This document shows, one piece after another, positions 32,542 to 41,287 of a stretch of DNA of 64,000 nucleotides. Both the position numbers and the translations under genes were made by a program. The first letter of the stretch is position 1. The number at the start of each line of letters is the position of its first letter. The notes under the pieces were generated by a model. It did not search any database. It saw only the letters and a list, made by a program, of their open reading frames with translations, and was not told where the DNA came from. Origin of the DNA: Ruminococcus_G sp050944435 (GTDB lineage Bacteria; Bacillota; Clostridia; Lachnospirales; Lachnospiraceae); the NCBI GenBank assembly GCA_050944435.1, contig JBMNRB010000004.1, forward strand, positions 1-64,000, written 5' to 3'.

Positions 32542-32569
32542 AAAAGGGGCCCCTGGGCTCCTTTTCTCA
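32542..32569. terminator. Bidirectional terminator between ilvN and the TSUP permease
   Basis: An 11-bp stem AAAAGGGGCCC/GGGCTCCTTTT with a tight loop, running into TTTTCT on the plus strand and TTTTC on the minus strand. Confidence 0.75.
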
Positions 32570-32573
32570 TGCT

Positions 32574-33326
32574 TTATATTTTGAAAATAACTGCTTTAAT
32601 CAGCGTACTTAAACCGGCACAGATAAAAACAATGGTAATAATCTTCTTCACCGTCGCTTCACTGAGTCTGCTGTCCACACGGCTGCCCAGGAACATTCCG
32701 CAGATCACGCCCACTGCGGAAATCAGCGCCAGTTTAATGATATCCAGCGTGTAGAAACCGGTAAAAATATAGATCAGCAGACGAACTGTATTTTCAATAA
32801 AGAAGATAAAACACATCTGTCCTCTGAACTGATTTCTGTTCACATAGCCGGTCCGCTCAATATAGGCCACAAAAAACAGGTTGATACCGTACAGCCCTGC
32901 GGTAAAACCGGAGGCAATCGATACCAGCGCCATGACTACCATATTGCCGGAAGATCTGGCGGATTCCTTTCTGGTCAGCATTTCCACACCGCAGATCACA
33001 ATGACCAGACCCAGCAATGCCTTCAGCACCCAGGATGTGGCATATTTCAGCAGCAGCAGTCCCGGAATCATTCCCACCAGAATACATATAATCATGGGAA
33101 TCGTGTCTTTAATTGAAAAGGCTTTTCTGTTCTTAAAAGATATGTACAGGTTAAGCGGCCAGTTCATCAGCAGATTCATGGGTGTAATCTGATTGTTCTG
33201 CAAAGAAGTCAAAGACAGCATCGGATTGGAAATCAACGGATCTCCAAAGCCTGCAAGACCCTTTACAAAATAAGAACAAAACTGGACAACAAATAAGAAT
33301 AATGCAAGTCCTATGGTAATTTCCAT
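32574..33326 (-). CDS. TSUP family (TauE/SafE) membrane permease
   Basis: 250 residues, with about seven to eight hydrophobic segments. The family features are an N-terminal GLAGFGDPLISNPML (about 25-39) and a second half GLYGINLFFVAYI (about 160). Members carry sulfite, sulfoacetate or other organosulfur anions. The start is ATG 33326, with AGGGGGAG. It has its own promoter at 33362-33390. Its substrate is unknown, and it lies between ilvN and the glutamate synthase-like gene without an obvious functional link. Confidence 0.82.
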   Translation of the reverse strand: MEITIGLALFLFVVQFCSYFVKGLAGFGDPLISNPMLSLTSLQNNQITPMNLLMNWPLNLYISFKNRKAFSIKDTIPMIICILVGMIPGLLLLKYATSWVLKALLGLVIVICGVEMLTRKESARSSGNMVVMALVSIASGFTAGLYGINLFFVAYIERTGYVNRNQFRGQMCFIFFIENTVRLLIYIFTGFYTLDIIKLALISAVGVICGMFLGSRVDSRLSEATVKKIITIVFICAGLSTLIKAVIFKI

Positions 33327-33361
33327 AATTCTCCCCCTTGTCTATTTCTTTATCGAACAAA

Positions 33362-33390
33362 AGTATACTCGCCTTTTTTCCATATGTCTA
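33362..33390 (-). promoter_or_regulatory. Sigma-A promoter of the TSUP permease
   Basis: TAGACA (33385-33390), 17-bp spacer, TATACT (33362-33367) on the minus strand. Confidence 0.7.
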
Positions 33391-33420
33391 TCATTTTCCT
33401 GCACATTTTTTCTGAAACTG

Positions 33421-34821
33421 TCAGGCATGGGGTATGTTGGTGAACTGGGAAATCTCCCTGCTGACCGTACACAGATCTTCCACACTCATATCGTGGAGAT
33501 TTTTATGGCCTGTGATCCGCGCAAAAGTCTTCAGCTCTTCTATGGAACAGTTGAGAAAATTCGCCACTCTTTGTGCCGCCGCATCCACCTTCAGACGGCT
33601 GCGAAGATTTTCATCCTGGGTTGCCACCCCCACAGGACACATACCGCTGCCGCAGATCCGGTACTGCTGGCATGCCGCCGCAATAAGGGCCGCAGAAGCA
33701 ATCGCCACTGCATCCGCTCCCATGGCAATGGCTTTGGCAAAATCAGAGGATACCCGCAGTCCCCCGGTAATCACCAGAGAAATATCGGAATGAACAGAAT
33801 CCAGGTATTTTCTGGCCCTGTACAATGCATACACCGTGGGCACGCTGGCGGAATCCCTCACCAGACGGGGGCTGGCTCCCGTCGCTCCTCCCCGTCCGTC
33901 AATGGTGATAAAGTCCGGCTGGGCAAACACACAGTATTCCAGATCCCGTTCGATCCTTCCTGCTGCAATTTTGATGCCGATGGGTCTTCCATCAGAACGG
34001 CGCCGAAGCTCATCGACCAGTTTTTTCAAATCTTCTTTCGTATTAAGGTCTGGAAATTTAGAGGGACTAATCACGTCCTCTCCCAACGGTTTATTTCTGA
34101 TTTCTGCAATTTCAGGCGTTACTTTATTTCCCGGCAGGTGCCCGCCCATTCCAGGTTTTGTCCCCTGGCCGATTTTGATCTCAATGGCATCGGAACTTTT
34201 CAGATTTTCCTCCGTGACACTGTATTGGTTCGGTACGTATTCGAAAATATACCGATAGGAGGCAGCCTTTTCCTCCGGCAATATTCCGCCTTCTCCGCTG
34301 CACATGGCTGTTTTTGCCATGGCGCTTCCCCTTGCCAGCGCCACCTTTGCCTCCATGGACAACGCCCCGAAAGACATATGAGAAATATAGACCGGCGCGG
34401 AAAGAATCATTGGTTTCTTTGCATTTTTCCCGATTACCGTCATCGTATTCACCGGTTCATGTTCCTGAAGAGGCGGCGGATTCAACTGAGCGCCCAGAAT
34501 CAGAATATCGTCCCACCCCGGCATAGCCATCCGGGTTCCCATGGCCTCAATCACAGGTTTTCCGCTTACCGCCATCTGATGAATTTCTTTCATATAACGG
34601 CATCCTTCATCTTCTCTCGCATATTCAGCCGGATAGGCAAGAGCAGGGTTTTCCTGGTAAACCGGCAGTTTCTTTTCCTGCCCCAAAAACTTTTCTTCGA
34701 AAACCACAAAACGCTCCGGCGGCTGTCCGCATACGGGACATTTCTTCAGCTCCTTAATCGGTCTTCCTTCTTTTTCTTCATCAAAGATAAACCCGCAAAC
34801 ACTGCATCTGTACTTTGCCAT
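33421..34821 (-). CDS. Rubredoxin-like/glutamate synthase FMN domain fusion
   Basis: 466 residues. The first 40 carry two CxxC pairs (YRCSVCGFIF and KCPVCGQP), a rubredoxin-like iron site. The rest is the FMN-binding glutamate synthase domain (GltB/GOGAT family), with ISHMSFGALSMEAK, GEGGILPEE, GQGTKPGMGGHLPG, TIDGRGGATGASP, TGGLR and CGSGMCPVGVATQD, the latter near the Fe-S cysteine cluster. No glutaminase domain is attached and no small subunit is nearby. It may accept electrons through the rubredoxin unit rather than NADPH. The start is ATG 34821 with AGGAGG. Its physiological reaction is not assured. Confidence 0.85.
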   Translation of the reverse strand: MAKYRCSVCGFIFDEEKEGRPIKELKKCPVCGQPPERFVVFEEKFLGQEKKLPVYQENPALAYPAEYAREDEGCRYMKEIHQMAVSGKPVIEAMGTRMAMPGWDDILILGAQLNPPPLQEHEPVNTMTVIGKNAKKPMILSAPVYISHMSFGALSMEAKVALARGSAMAKTAMCSGEGGILPEEKAASYRYIFEYVPNQYSVTEENLKSSDAIEIKIGQGTKPGMGGHLPGNKVTPEIAEIRNKPLGEDVISPSKFPDLNTKEDLKKLVDELRRRSDGRPIGIKIAAGRIERDLEYCVFAQPDFITIDGRGGATGASPRLVRDSASVPTVYALYRARKYLDSVHSDISLVITGGLRVSSDFAKAIAMGADAVAIASAALIAAACQQYRICGSGMCPVGVATQDENLRSRLKVDAAAQRVANFLNCSIEELKTFARITGHKNLHDMSVEDLCTVSREISQFTNIPHA

Positions 34822-34851
34822 ACCTTTCCTCCTTTTCTTCATCTATTGCAA

Positions 34852-34885
34852 ATGCCCGGCAGATCGCAGAGGATCTGCCGGGCAT
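34852..34885 (-). terminator. Hairpin after ftsZ, probable terminator
   Basis: A perfect 14-bp inverted repeat (34852-34865 with 34872-34885), very GC rich, 6-nt loop. On the minus strand only TTTG follows, so termination may be partial. It separates ftsZ from the glutamate synthase-like gene. Confidence 0.65.
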
Positions 34886-34895
34886 CCAACATCTA

Positions 34896-36062
34896 TTATT
34901 TTCTGTTTTTAAGGAAATCAGGAATCTGAATATCTTTCTTCGGCACTGTGCTGGTCGTAGGAGCGCTCTGTGCGGGCGGTATCTGCAGCGTGGGCATGGT
35001 AAAGCCCTGGGTAAACGTCGGTTTCGGCTGCTCCTGTTTTGTTTCCGGTTTCGCTTTGGGCATGTTAAACATGCTCTTCGTTCCGGAAGATACGCTGGCC
35101 TGCTTTGTCGTGGCGTCGCTTAACCCTGTGGCAATAACCGTAATTCTTGCTGTATCCACTGCCGTATCATCATACAGGGCGCCAAAGATAATATTGGTAT
35201 CTTCTCCGGCCAGATCCTGAACATAACTTACTGCATCGTTGGCATCCATCAGAGAAATATCTCCGGAAATATTTACGATCACATCCGATGCGCCGTTGAT
35301 AGTGGTCTCCAGCAGCGGGCTGGCCACTGCCTGCTGCACTGCTTCCAGAGCTTTGTCATCTCCTTTGGCTTCGCCGATTCCGATATGAGCGATTCCCTTA
35401 TCTTTCATCACCGTCTGCACATCGGCAAAGTCAAGATTAATCAGCGCCGGCAGATTAATCAGGTCTGTGATGCCCTGCACTGCCTGCTGCAGCACCTCGT
35501 CTGCTTTTTTAAGTGCTTCCGGCATCGTGGTACGGCGATCCACAATTTCCAACAGCTTATCATTGGGAATCACAATCAGCGTATCTACATTTTCTTTCAA
35601 TTTATCAATTCCCATCAGAGCGTTGCTCATACGGGTTCTCGCTTCAAAACGGAAGGGCTTTGTCACCACGCCAACGGTCAGGATCCCCATTTCCTTGGCA
35701 AGGCCTGCCACAATCGGAGCCGCACCTGTTCCTGTGCCGCCGCCCATACCGCAGGTAACGAAAACCATATCGGCACCTTCCATCAGTTTTCTCAGTTCAT
35801 CCACGCTCTCCTCAGCCGCTTTTTCACCAACTTCGGGTTTCGCGCCGGCTCCCAGACCCTTTGTCACCTTTTCTCCAATCTGAAGAACTGTCGGGGCCTT
35901 GCATAATGTAAGCGCCTGTTTATCTGTGTTAACTCCAACGAATTCTACTCCGCTGATCGCTTCTTCCACCATTCGGTTTACCGCGTTGTTACCTGCGCCA
36001 CCTACTCCAATCACAACAATCTTTGCAGATGATTCCGCTTCATTCGACATAATTTCTAACAA
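34896..36062 (-). CDS. ftsZ: Cell division protein FtsZ
   Basis: 388 residues. The tubulin-like GTPase has IGVGGAGNNAVNRM (about 16-29) and GGGTGTGAAP, the tubulin signature (about 107-116), then the T7 loop NLDFADVQTVM. A low-complexity linker (PKAKPETKQEQPKPTFTQGF...) precedes the C-terminal peptide DIQIPDFLKNRK, which binds FtsA/SepF-type partners. It polymerises at mid-cell to build the Z-ring. The TTG at 36062, seven bases from AGGAGG, gives MLEIMSNEAESSAK, the usual clostridial N-terminus. It is transcribed from its own promoter and lies last in the dcw cluster. Confidence 0.97.
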   Translation of the reverse strand: MLEIMSNEAESSAKIVVIGVGGAGNNAVNRMVEEAISGVEFVGVNTDKQALTLCKAPTVLQIGEKVTKGLGAGAKPEVGEKAAEESVDELRKLMEGADMVFVTCGMGGGTGTGAAPIVAGLAKEMGILTVGVVTKPFRFEARTRMSNALMGIDKLKENVDTLIVIPNDKLLEIVDRRTTMPEALKKADEVLQQAVQGITDLINLPALINLDFADVQTVMKDKGIAHIGIGEAKGDDKALEAVQQAVASPLLETTINGASDVIVNISGDISLMDANDAVSYVQDLAGEDTNIIFGALYDDTAVDTARITVIATGLSDATTKQASVSSGTKSMFNMPKAKPETKQEQPKPTFTQGFTMPTLQIPPAQSAPTTSTVPKKDIQIPDFLKNRK

Positions 36063-36167
36063 GGTACTTCCTCCTTTTGCACTTTCGCATATCTTTATTC
36101 CCCCCAAGGGATTTTATCCTTAAAAGCCGACCACATATACCATATCATACTGGTAGCATATAGATAT

Positions 36168-36196
36168 ATAATATAGTTTTCAGCAAAATTAATCAA
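36168..36196 (-). promoter_or_regulatory. ftsZ promoter
   Basis: TTGATT (36191-36196), 17-bp spacer, TATTAT (36168-36173) on the minus strand, about 100 bases before ftsZ. The rest of 36063-36244 is AT-rich and has no further clear signal. Confidence 0.65.
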
Positions 36197-36244
36197 CTCT
36201 TTTTTTCATTTTTTACGAAGTTTTCACAATCCCTTCCAAATGGA

Positions 36245-37387
36245 TTATTCCTCTTCGCCATTCTCTGCCCCTTCCTCATATCCACCGCCGGATGTTTCCT
36301 CTTCTGTATCTTCCAGGGTGGTTTCCCCGGTACTTTCCCCGGTTTCCCCATCTGTGTTTCCCTCATCCGTTTCCTCTGTCATCTGGGAGTCTGTCTCCGC
36401 CGATAGATCTTCTTCCGTCTCCTGAGAATCCGTCTCTTCCGTCATCTCTTCCTCTGACGTTTCCTCCGCTGTTCCATCAGACAGATCTTCCTGAGTGTCT
36501 GTTTCCGCTGTATTCTCCGAGGAACCCTCATCTTCCTCAGGAACATCTTCTGAAAAAATGATATTTACCGTGTCCTTCGTATAATCTTCCATATGAAGCA
36601 CTCCGGATTTCCCGGAAAGTTTAGGCAAAATAGCCGCCACACGGGTTATTTTCTCTTCCAGAAGATTATCCACTCCCATCATAACCCGAACGGAGCCGTA
36701 ATAGAGGGTAATTTCATACTGGTCGCCAAACTCCACCTGATCCGGAAGAATGTCGTACTTCTCCACGATCCGGGCGATTCCCAGAATGGTATTGAATACC
36801 CCGGTATTTTCCACCGGCAATTTTTCATCAATGGCTACACTGTCAAATTTAAGTCCTGTGATATAGGGTACATCCGTAACCGCCGCGTGATAGGTGGTTT
36901 CATTTTCATCCACCACCTCCACAGGATCTACCACTGTTTCCGGTTCCACCACATTGCTTTCCGTCTCGTCGGAAACACTGGGCGCGACTTCGCTCTCCAC
37001 CACAAGGCCGTCCTTGTCAAAGTACATATTGCAGTCCAGATACCGCACATAACCCACAATCTGCTTCTCGTTGACATGAAGGCGGATCTTTCCAGGAGAC
37101 ACCTGCTCGATCTCAACTGAATCCACGAAAGGCAATTCATCTGTCACCACCGTTTTCTTGAAGGTGGAAAGCAAAAATGAATTGGAAGCAAGGGGGCCCG
37201 TCAGCACCACATCTCTTACCTCATCTTCCGAATTTCTGGTATTTCCCACAATTTCAACAGAATCCACATGGAAAACCACCAGAAACACAATCAGACCGAT
37301 GCAGACTGCCAGCGCCGCCAAACCCGCCAGCAGGCGGAAAAGTGTCTTATTCATTTTTTTTCTATATCGAAAACGTTTCTCTACCAA
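36245..37387 (-). CDS. ftsQ: Cell division protein FtsQ/DivIB, long acidic tail
   Basis: About 380 residues. A basic cytoplasmic segment (KRFRYRKK), a TM helix (about 18-38), then a POTRA domain beginning FHVDSVEIVGNTRNSEDEV and a beta domain follow. About 100 C-terminal residues are almost only Glu, Asp, Ser, Thr and Gly, unusual for DivIB. It stabilises the divisome and controls septal wall synthesis. The start is uncertain: TTG at 37387 has GGAGG 11 bases upstream and overlaps murA by 26 bp, while the ATG at 37354 has only a weak site but leaves no overlap. It lies between murA and ftsZ. Confidence 0.85.
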   Translation of the reverse strand: MVEKRFRYRKKMNKTLFRLLAGLAALAVCIGLIVFLVVFHVDSVEIVGNTRNSEDEVRDVVLTGPLASNSFLLSTFKKTVVTDELPFVDSVEIEQVSPGKIRLHVNEKQIVGYVRYLDCNMYFDKDGLVVESEVAPSVSDETESNVVEPETVVDPVEVVDENETTYHAAVTDVPYITGLKFDSVAIDEKLPVENTGVFNTILGIARIVEKYDILPDQVEFGDQYEITLYYGSVRVMMGVDNLLEEKITRVAAILPKLSGKSGVLHMEDYTKDTVNIIFSEDVPEEDEGSSENTAETDTQEDLSDGTAEETSEEEMTEETDSQETEEDLSAETDSQMTEETDEGNTDGETGESTGETTLEDTEEETSGGGYEEGAENGEEE

Positions 37388-38630
37388 TAGTAATGTTACC
37401 TCCGAGTGCCGCCAGGTTTTCGCAGAAGTTTTCATATCCTCTTCGAATAAAATGAGGATTGTCAATGACCGTAATCCCTTCCGCAGCCAGGCCCGCCAAA
37501 ACCAAGGCCGCCCCGCCCCGCAGTTCCTCCGCAAACACATGCTGCCCTTTTAAAGTTTCCACGCCGTGTATCAGCGCATCCCTGCCGTCCACCAGAATCC
37601 TGGCCCCCATACGGTTTAATAATGATACAATTTTGAAGCGCTCTTCAAAGATCTGTTCACGAATGACGCTGTCTCCTCTTGCTGTCGCCAGAACGCTCAT
37701 CAGGACAGACTGCATATCCGTTGGAAATCCCGGATAAGAGGCCGTTTCCACATAAGAAACGGAATTTCCTACATGCCGGCTGTCCGTTACTAGTTTACCA
37801 CTGTTCCAGTAATATTGTCCACCCATTTTCTCATAGACCTTCAGAATTGAATCCAATTCCTCCGCCGGAGCGTCTTCAAGAACCACTTTTCCCCTGGTGA
37901 TTGCTCCGGCAAAAAGATATGTGCCGGCAGCAATCCGGTCCGGCGGTATGGCAAATACCGTATCCCTCATGGCCGTACCGCCCTTAATTGCCAGACGGTC
38001 CGTTCCCGCTCCTTCTATGCAAATTCCCATTTTATTCAGGAACCGGCAAAGGTGGGTAATCTCCGGTTCAATGGCGCAGTTTTTCAGAACAGTCTCTCCC
38101 TCTCCTGCCGCCGCAGCCAGAATGGCATTCTCTGTGGCTCCCACGCTGCGGAAGGGAAAGAGATATTCCGCCGGCCGTATCCTGCCGCAGGCAGCATGCA
38201 GCATCCCTTCCCGCTCTTCTACCTGCACTCCCATCTGCCGGAACACTTTCAGATGGAGATCTACCGGTCTTCTCCCGATGGTGCAGCCCCCAGGATAGGG
38301 CACGGTAACCTCTTTCATCCTTCCCAGAAGGCTTCCCATCAGAATAACGGAAGAACGCATACGGCTGCCATATTCCATCGGCACATTGGTTCTCACAATG
38401 TTTCGGCAGTCCAGTGTAAGGGTATGATCTTCCCAGTAAGTTTCGGCTCCCAGGTTTTTCAGAATCTGCTCCATGTCCCTGACATCAGTTATACGGGGAC
38501 AATTTTTCAAAACGGTAATCCCTTTATGTAAAACGGCAGCCGCCATCACCGGCAGGGCTGCATTTTTAGAACCCTGTATGTACACTGATCCGCAAAGTGC
38601 CTTTCCTCCTTCAATTCGAATCCTATCCAC
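37362..38630 (-). CDS. murA: UDP-N-acetylglucosamine 1-carboxyvinyltransferase
   Basis: 422 residues. The N-terminal MDRIRIEGGKALCGSVYIQGSKNAALPVMAA motif holds the UDP-GlcNAc/PEP site, and the loop Cys lies in PGGCTIGRRPVDLHL (about residue 115). RGGAALVLAGLAAEG closes the second half. It transfers enolpyruvate to UDP-GlcNAc, the first committed step of peptidoglycan synthesis, and is the fosfomycin target (Cys present). I chose GTG 38630, eight bases from GGGAG; this gives the usual start. Its presence inside the dcw cluster, in the place where murG usually sits, is uncommon. Confidence 0.96.
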   Translation of the reverse strand: MDRIRIEGGKALCGSVYIQGSKNAALPVMAAAVLHKGITVLKNCPRITDVRDMEQILKNLGAETYWEDHTLTLDCRNIVRTNVPMEYGSRMRSSVILMGSLLGRMKEVTVPYPGGCTIGRRPVDLHLKVFRQMGVQVEEREGMLHAACGRIRPAEYLFPFRSVGATENAILAAAAGEGETVLKNCAIEPEITHLCRFLNKMGICIEGAGTDRLAIKGGTAMRDTVFAIPPDRIAAGTYLFAGAITRGKVVLEDAPAEELDSILKVYEKMGGQYYWNSGKLVTDSRHVGNSVSYVETASYPGFPTDMQSVLMSVLATARGDSVIREQIFEERFKIVSLLNRMGARILVDGRDALIHGVETLKGQHVFAEELRGGAALVLAGLAAEGITVIDNPHFIRRGYENFCENLAALGGNITIGRETFSI

Positions 38631-38688
38631 CTGGCACACTCCCAAATATTCACTTATAAATTATCCTATTCAAAAGGGAGGCCTTTTG

Positions 38689-39795
38689 TTACAGAAATTC
38701 CTGTTTTTCGTACCTGCTGACAGAAAGAGCCAGCCCCATCTCCCCCAGCAGAAACAGAACCGAAGTTCCCCCGTAGCTGACAAAGGGAAGGGTAATGCCC
38801 GTGTTGGGAATAGTATTGGTCACCACCGCAATGTTCAGAATAACCTGTATGGCTATATGGCCCATTATCCCCGCCGCAATCATGGTTCCCAGAAGATCCG
38901 GGGCATGGGCGGCGATCACCATAAGCCTCCAGATCAGAAGACTGAAAATAAGCATCAGAAGAATGGCGCCGGTAAGGCCCATTTCTTCACAGATAATGGA
39001 AAAAATCATATCATTTTGGGCTTCCGGAACAAATCCCAGCTTCTGCAGACTGCTGCCCAGACCCTTTCCAAAGATTCCGCCGCTCCCTATGGCATACAGC
39101 CCCTGTATAGTCTGAAAGCCTTTATCGTAACTTTCCGGATCCCGCCAGACCGCCAGCCTTTCCAGACGGTAGCTTTCCAGACTTAAGAAAACGGCAATAA
39201 ACCCTGCTCCGACAGCTCCGATACCCAAAAACTGCTTATATTTGGGATTTGCCACGAAAATCAGAATCACTCCAATGCCCAGGATAATCACTGCCGTGCT
39301 TAAATTGTTCGTTCCCACCAGCCCCACCACCGGAAGGACCAGCGCCATGGTTTTAACCATGAAACTCAGTTTGCCCATATCTCCTTTGTACCTGTCGATA
39401 TGCCAAGCCAGCAGGATAATCACCGCTACTTTGGCAAATTCCGCCGGCTGAAAGGACAAAGGCCCCAGAGACAGCCATCTTCTGGAACCATTGTATTCAT
39501 CTCCAAACAAAAGCACAGCGACGCTCAAAAGAAGGGACACCACATACAGCGGTACGGCAAATCCGGCTATGACATGGTAATCCATTCCCGCAACCACATA
39601 AAAGACAAGGAACCCCAGCGCGGTGGCAAACAACTGCTTTTTAAAATAATAGGCAGGATCGTGAAATTTCACTCTTCCGTTGTAAGTGCTGGTGCTGTAC
39701 AGTAAAATCAGCCCCACTGCTGCAAGAATCACTACCAAAACCACCAAAGTGCCGTCGGGAATTCTTTTTCTGATATTTTTCATCGGATTTGGCAT
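38689..39795 (-). CDS. spoVE: FtsW/SpoVE family SEDS glycosyltransferase
   Basis: 368 residues with about ten TM segments. It has FHDPAYYFKKQLFATALGFLVF, GSRRWLSLGPLSFQPAEFAKVAVI and FVSYGGTSVLFLLGEMGLAL, typical of SEDS proteins. It polymerises lipid II glycans together with a class B PBP. The gene order murD-spoVE-...-ftsQ-ftsZ and the nearby spoVD parallel the Bacillus cluster, where spoVE serves spore cortex synthesis; ftsW proper may be elsewhere. The start is ATG 39795. Whether it acts in division, sporulation or both is not resolved by sequence. Confidence 0.93.
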   Translation of the reverse strand: MPNPMKNIRKRIPDGTLVVLVVILAAVGLILLYSTSTYNGRVKFHDPAYYFKKQLFATALGFLVFYVVAGMDYHVIAGFAVPLYVVSLLLSVAVLLFGDEYNGSRRWLSLGPLSFQPAEFAKVAVIILLAWHIDRYKGDMGKLSFMVKTMALVLPVVGLVGTNNLSTAVIILGIGVILIFVANPKYKQFLGIGAVGAGFIAVFLSLESYRLERLAVWRDPESYDKGFQTIQGLYAIGSGGIFGKGLGSSLQKLGFVPEAQNDMIFSIICEEMGLTGAILLMLIFSLLIWRLMVIAAHAPDLLGTMIAAGIMGHIAIQVILNIAVVTNTIPNTGITLPFVSYGGTSVLFLLGEMGLALSVSRYEKQEFL

Positions 39796-39855
39796 TCTGC
39801 AATCCCTTTTTCTTTTAATCTATGTCCCGACTTTCTCAAATATCATTCCAGACAG

Positions 39856-39903
39856 AAAAAAGGGGATTCTGTGAAGACCTTCCTGCCTTTCACATATCCC
39901 CCT
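39856..39903 (-). terminator. Terminator after murD
   Basis: On the minus strand, GGGGGATATGTGAA pairs with TTCACAGAATCCCC (imperfect 14-bp stem) and is followed by TTTTTT (39856-39861). It would interrupt transcription from murD into spoVE. Confidence 0.75.
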
Positions 39904-39908
39904 GTCTC

Positions 39909-41270
39909 TTACAGACGATTCACATATTCCTTAAATTTATCGCCTCTTTGCTCGTAATTGTCAAACTGTCCCCAGCTGGCGCAGGCCGGAGACAACAGTA
40001 CCGCATCGCCCGGATTGGCTTTCCGGGCGCAGATGTTCACCGCTTCTTCCAGAGAATCCGCCAGAATTGTATTGGTAAAACCGCAGGCCCTTGCCTCTTC
40101 CTGGATTTTTTCCCTTGTCTGCCCAATCAGCACCAGATACCGCACCTTTCCATCAAAGGATTTGATCCAAGGCCCATACTCAGACTGTTTGTCGTACCCG
40201 CCTCCGATCAGGAGAGTGGGGCGATCCATAGCCTGGATTCCTTTGATGGCTGCGTCCGGATTGGTTCCTTTGGAGTCGTTGTAATAGACGACTCCTCTCT
40301 TCTCCGTCACATATTCGATCCTGTGGGGTACCGCCCGGAAATTTTCCGCCGTTTTCCTGATACTCTCCACAGGCACGCCGGACGCTCTGGCAATGGCGAT
40401 GGCCGCCATCACATTTTCATGATTGTGACGTCCCAATATCTTCAGCTTTCCGGTATCCGTCACCGTCACTTCCTGTCCCTTTTCTCTTAGGATTATCTGT
40501 GTCCCCCGCAGGAATACACCTTCTTCCAGTTCTCTCAAACTGGAGAAAAAGGTCACCTTCATCCGATTTTTCTGCTCTTCGCCGAATGCCCTGAGCACTT
40601 CATCTTCGTAATTCAGGACGCAGACATCATCCGCTCCCTGATTCATGGTAATCATCTCTTTCACCCGGATATATTCTTCCATGGTATGATGACGGTTCAA
40701 ATGATCTTCCGTGATATTCAGGATAGCGCTGACCTGGGGCGCAAAATCCTGAATCGTTTCCAGCTGAAAGCTGCTGATCTCCGCCACGGTAACGGTATCT
40801 TCCGTCATATCCAGTGCACAGGAGGTATAGGGAGTTCCGATGTTTCCCACTATGTATACATCCGGGAAATAATCGTTCATCATCTGCCCCGTCAGCGCCG
40901 TGGTTGTCGTCTTCCCGTTGGTTCCTGTAATCGCCAGAACTTTTCCCTTTCCCATCTGATAAGCCAATTCCACTTCTCCCCAGATGGGAATGTTCTTTTC
41001 TCTGATTTTTTTTACCGCATCCAGATCAGTGGGAACTCCGGGACTCAGCACAGCCAGCTCCACATCTTCCAAAATCCCGTCGGACAACTCTCCCAGGACT
41101 ACAGATACTCTGGAAGGATCCTGCAGCTTTTCCTTTATCTCCTTTTCCTTTAGCTTCGTATTTCCATCATAGATAAGGGGCAGGGCCTGTACTTTTGCAA
41201 GAAGATCTGCAGCGCCGATACCGCTGACGCCCGCTCCAAATACCAATACTTTTTTTTCTTTCAGTTCCAT
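39909..41270 (-). CDS. murD: UDP-N-acetylmuramoyl-L-alanine--D-glutamate ligase
   Basis: 453 residues. The nucleotide-binding N-domain begins KVLVFGAGVSGIGAADLL. The Mur ligase P-loop is ITGTNGKTTTTAL (about 115-127). NITEDHLNRHHTMEEY and NDSKGTNPDAAIKGIQAM follow, the latter being the DxxKGTNPxA motif of MurD. It adds D-Glu to UDP-MurNAc-L-Ala using ATP. The start is ATG 41270, with GGGAGTAGG upstream. It lies 17 bases after mraY and ends in a terminator before spoVE. Confidence 0.96.
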   Translation of the reverse strand: MELKEKKVLVFGAGVSGIGAADLLAKVQALPLIYDGNTKLKEKEIKEKLQDPSRVSVVLGELSDGILEDVELAVLSPGVPTDLDAVKKIREKNIPIWGEVELAYQMGKGKVLAITGTNGKTTTTALTGQMMNDYFPDVYIVGNIGTPYTSCALDMTEDTVTVAEISSFQLETIQDFAPQVSAILNITEDHLNRHHTMEEYIRVKEMITMNQGADDVCVLNYEDEVLRAFGEEQKNRMKVTFFSSLRELEEGVFLRGTQIILREKGQEVTVTDTGKLKILGRHNHENVMAAIAIARASGVPVESIRKTAENFRAVPHRIEYVTEKRGVVYYNDSKGTNPDAAIKGIQAMDRPTLLIGGGYDKQSEYGPWIKSFDGKVRYLVLIGQTREKIQEEARACGFTNTILADSLEEAVNICARKANPGDAVLLSPACASWGQFDNYEQRGDKFKEYVNRL

Positions 41271-41287
41271 CGTTTCCTACTCCCTTT

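Noticed and set aside
33313..34929. A 538-codon plus-strand frame opposite the glutamate synthase-like gene
   Set aside because: It is the antisense shadow of a clear enzyme gene with conserved motifs and has no ribosome binding site or family pattern.
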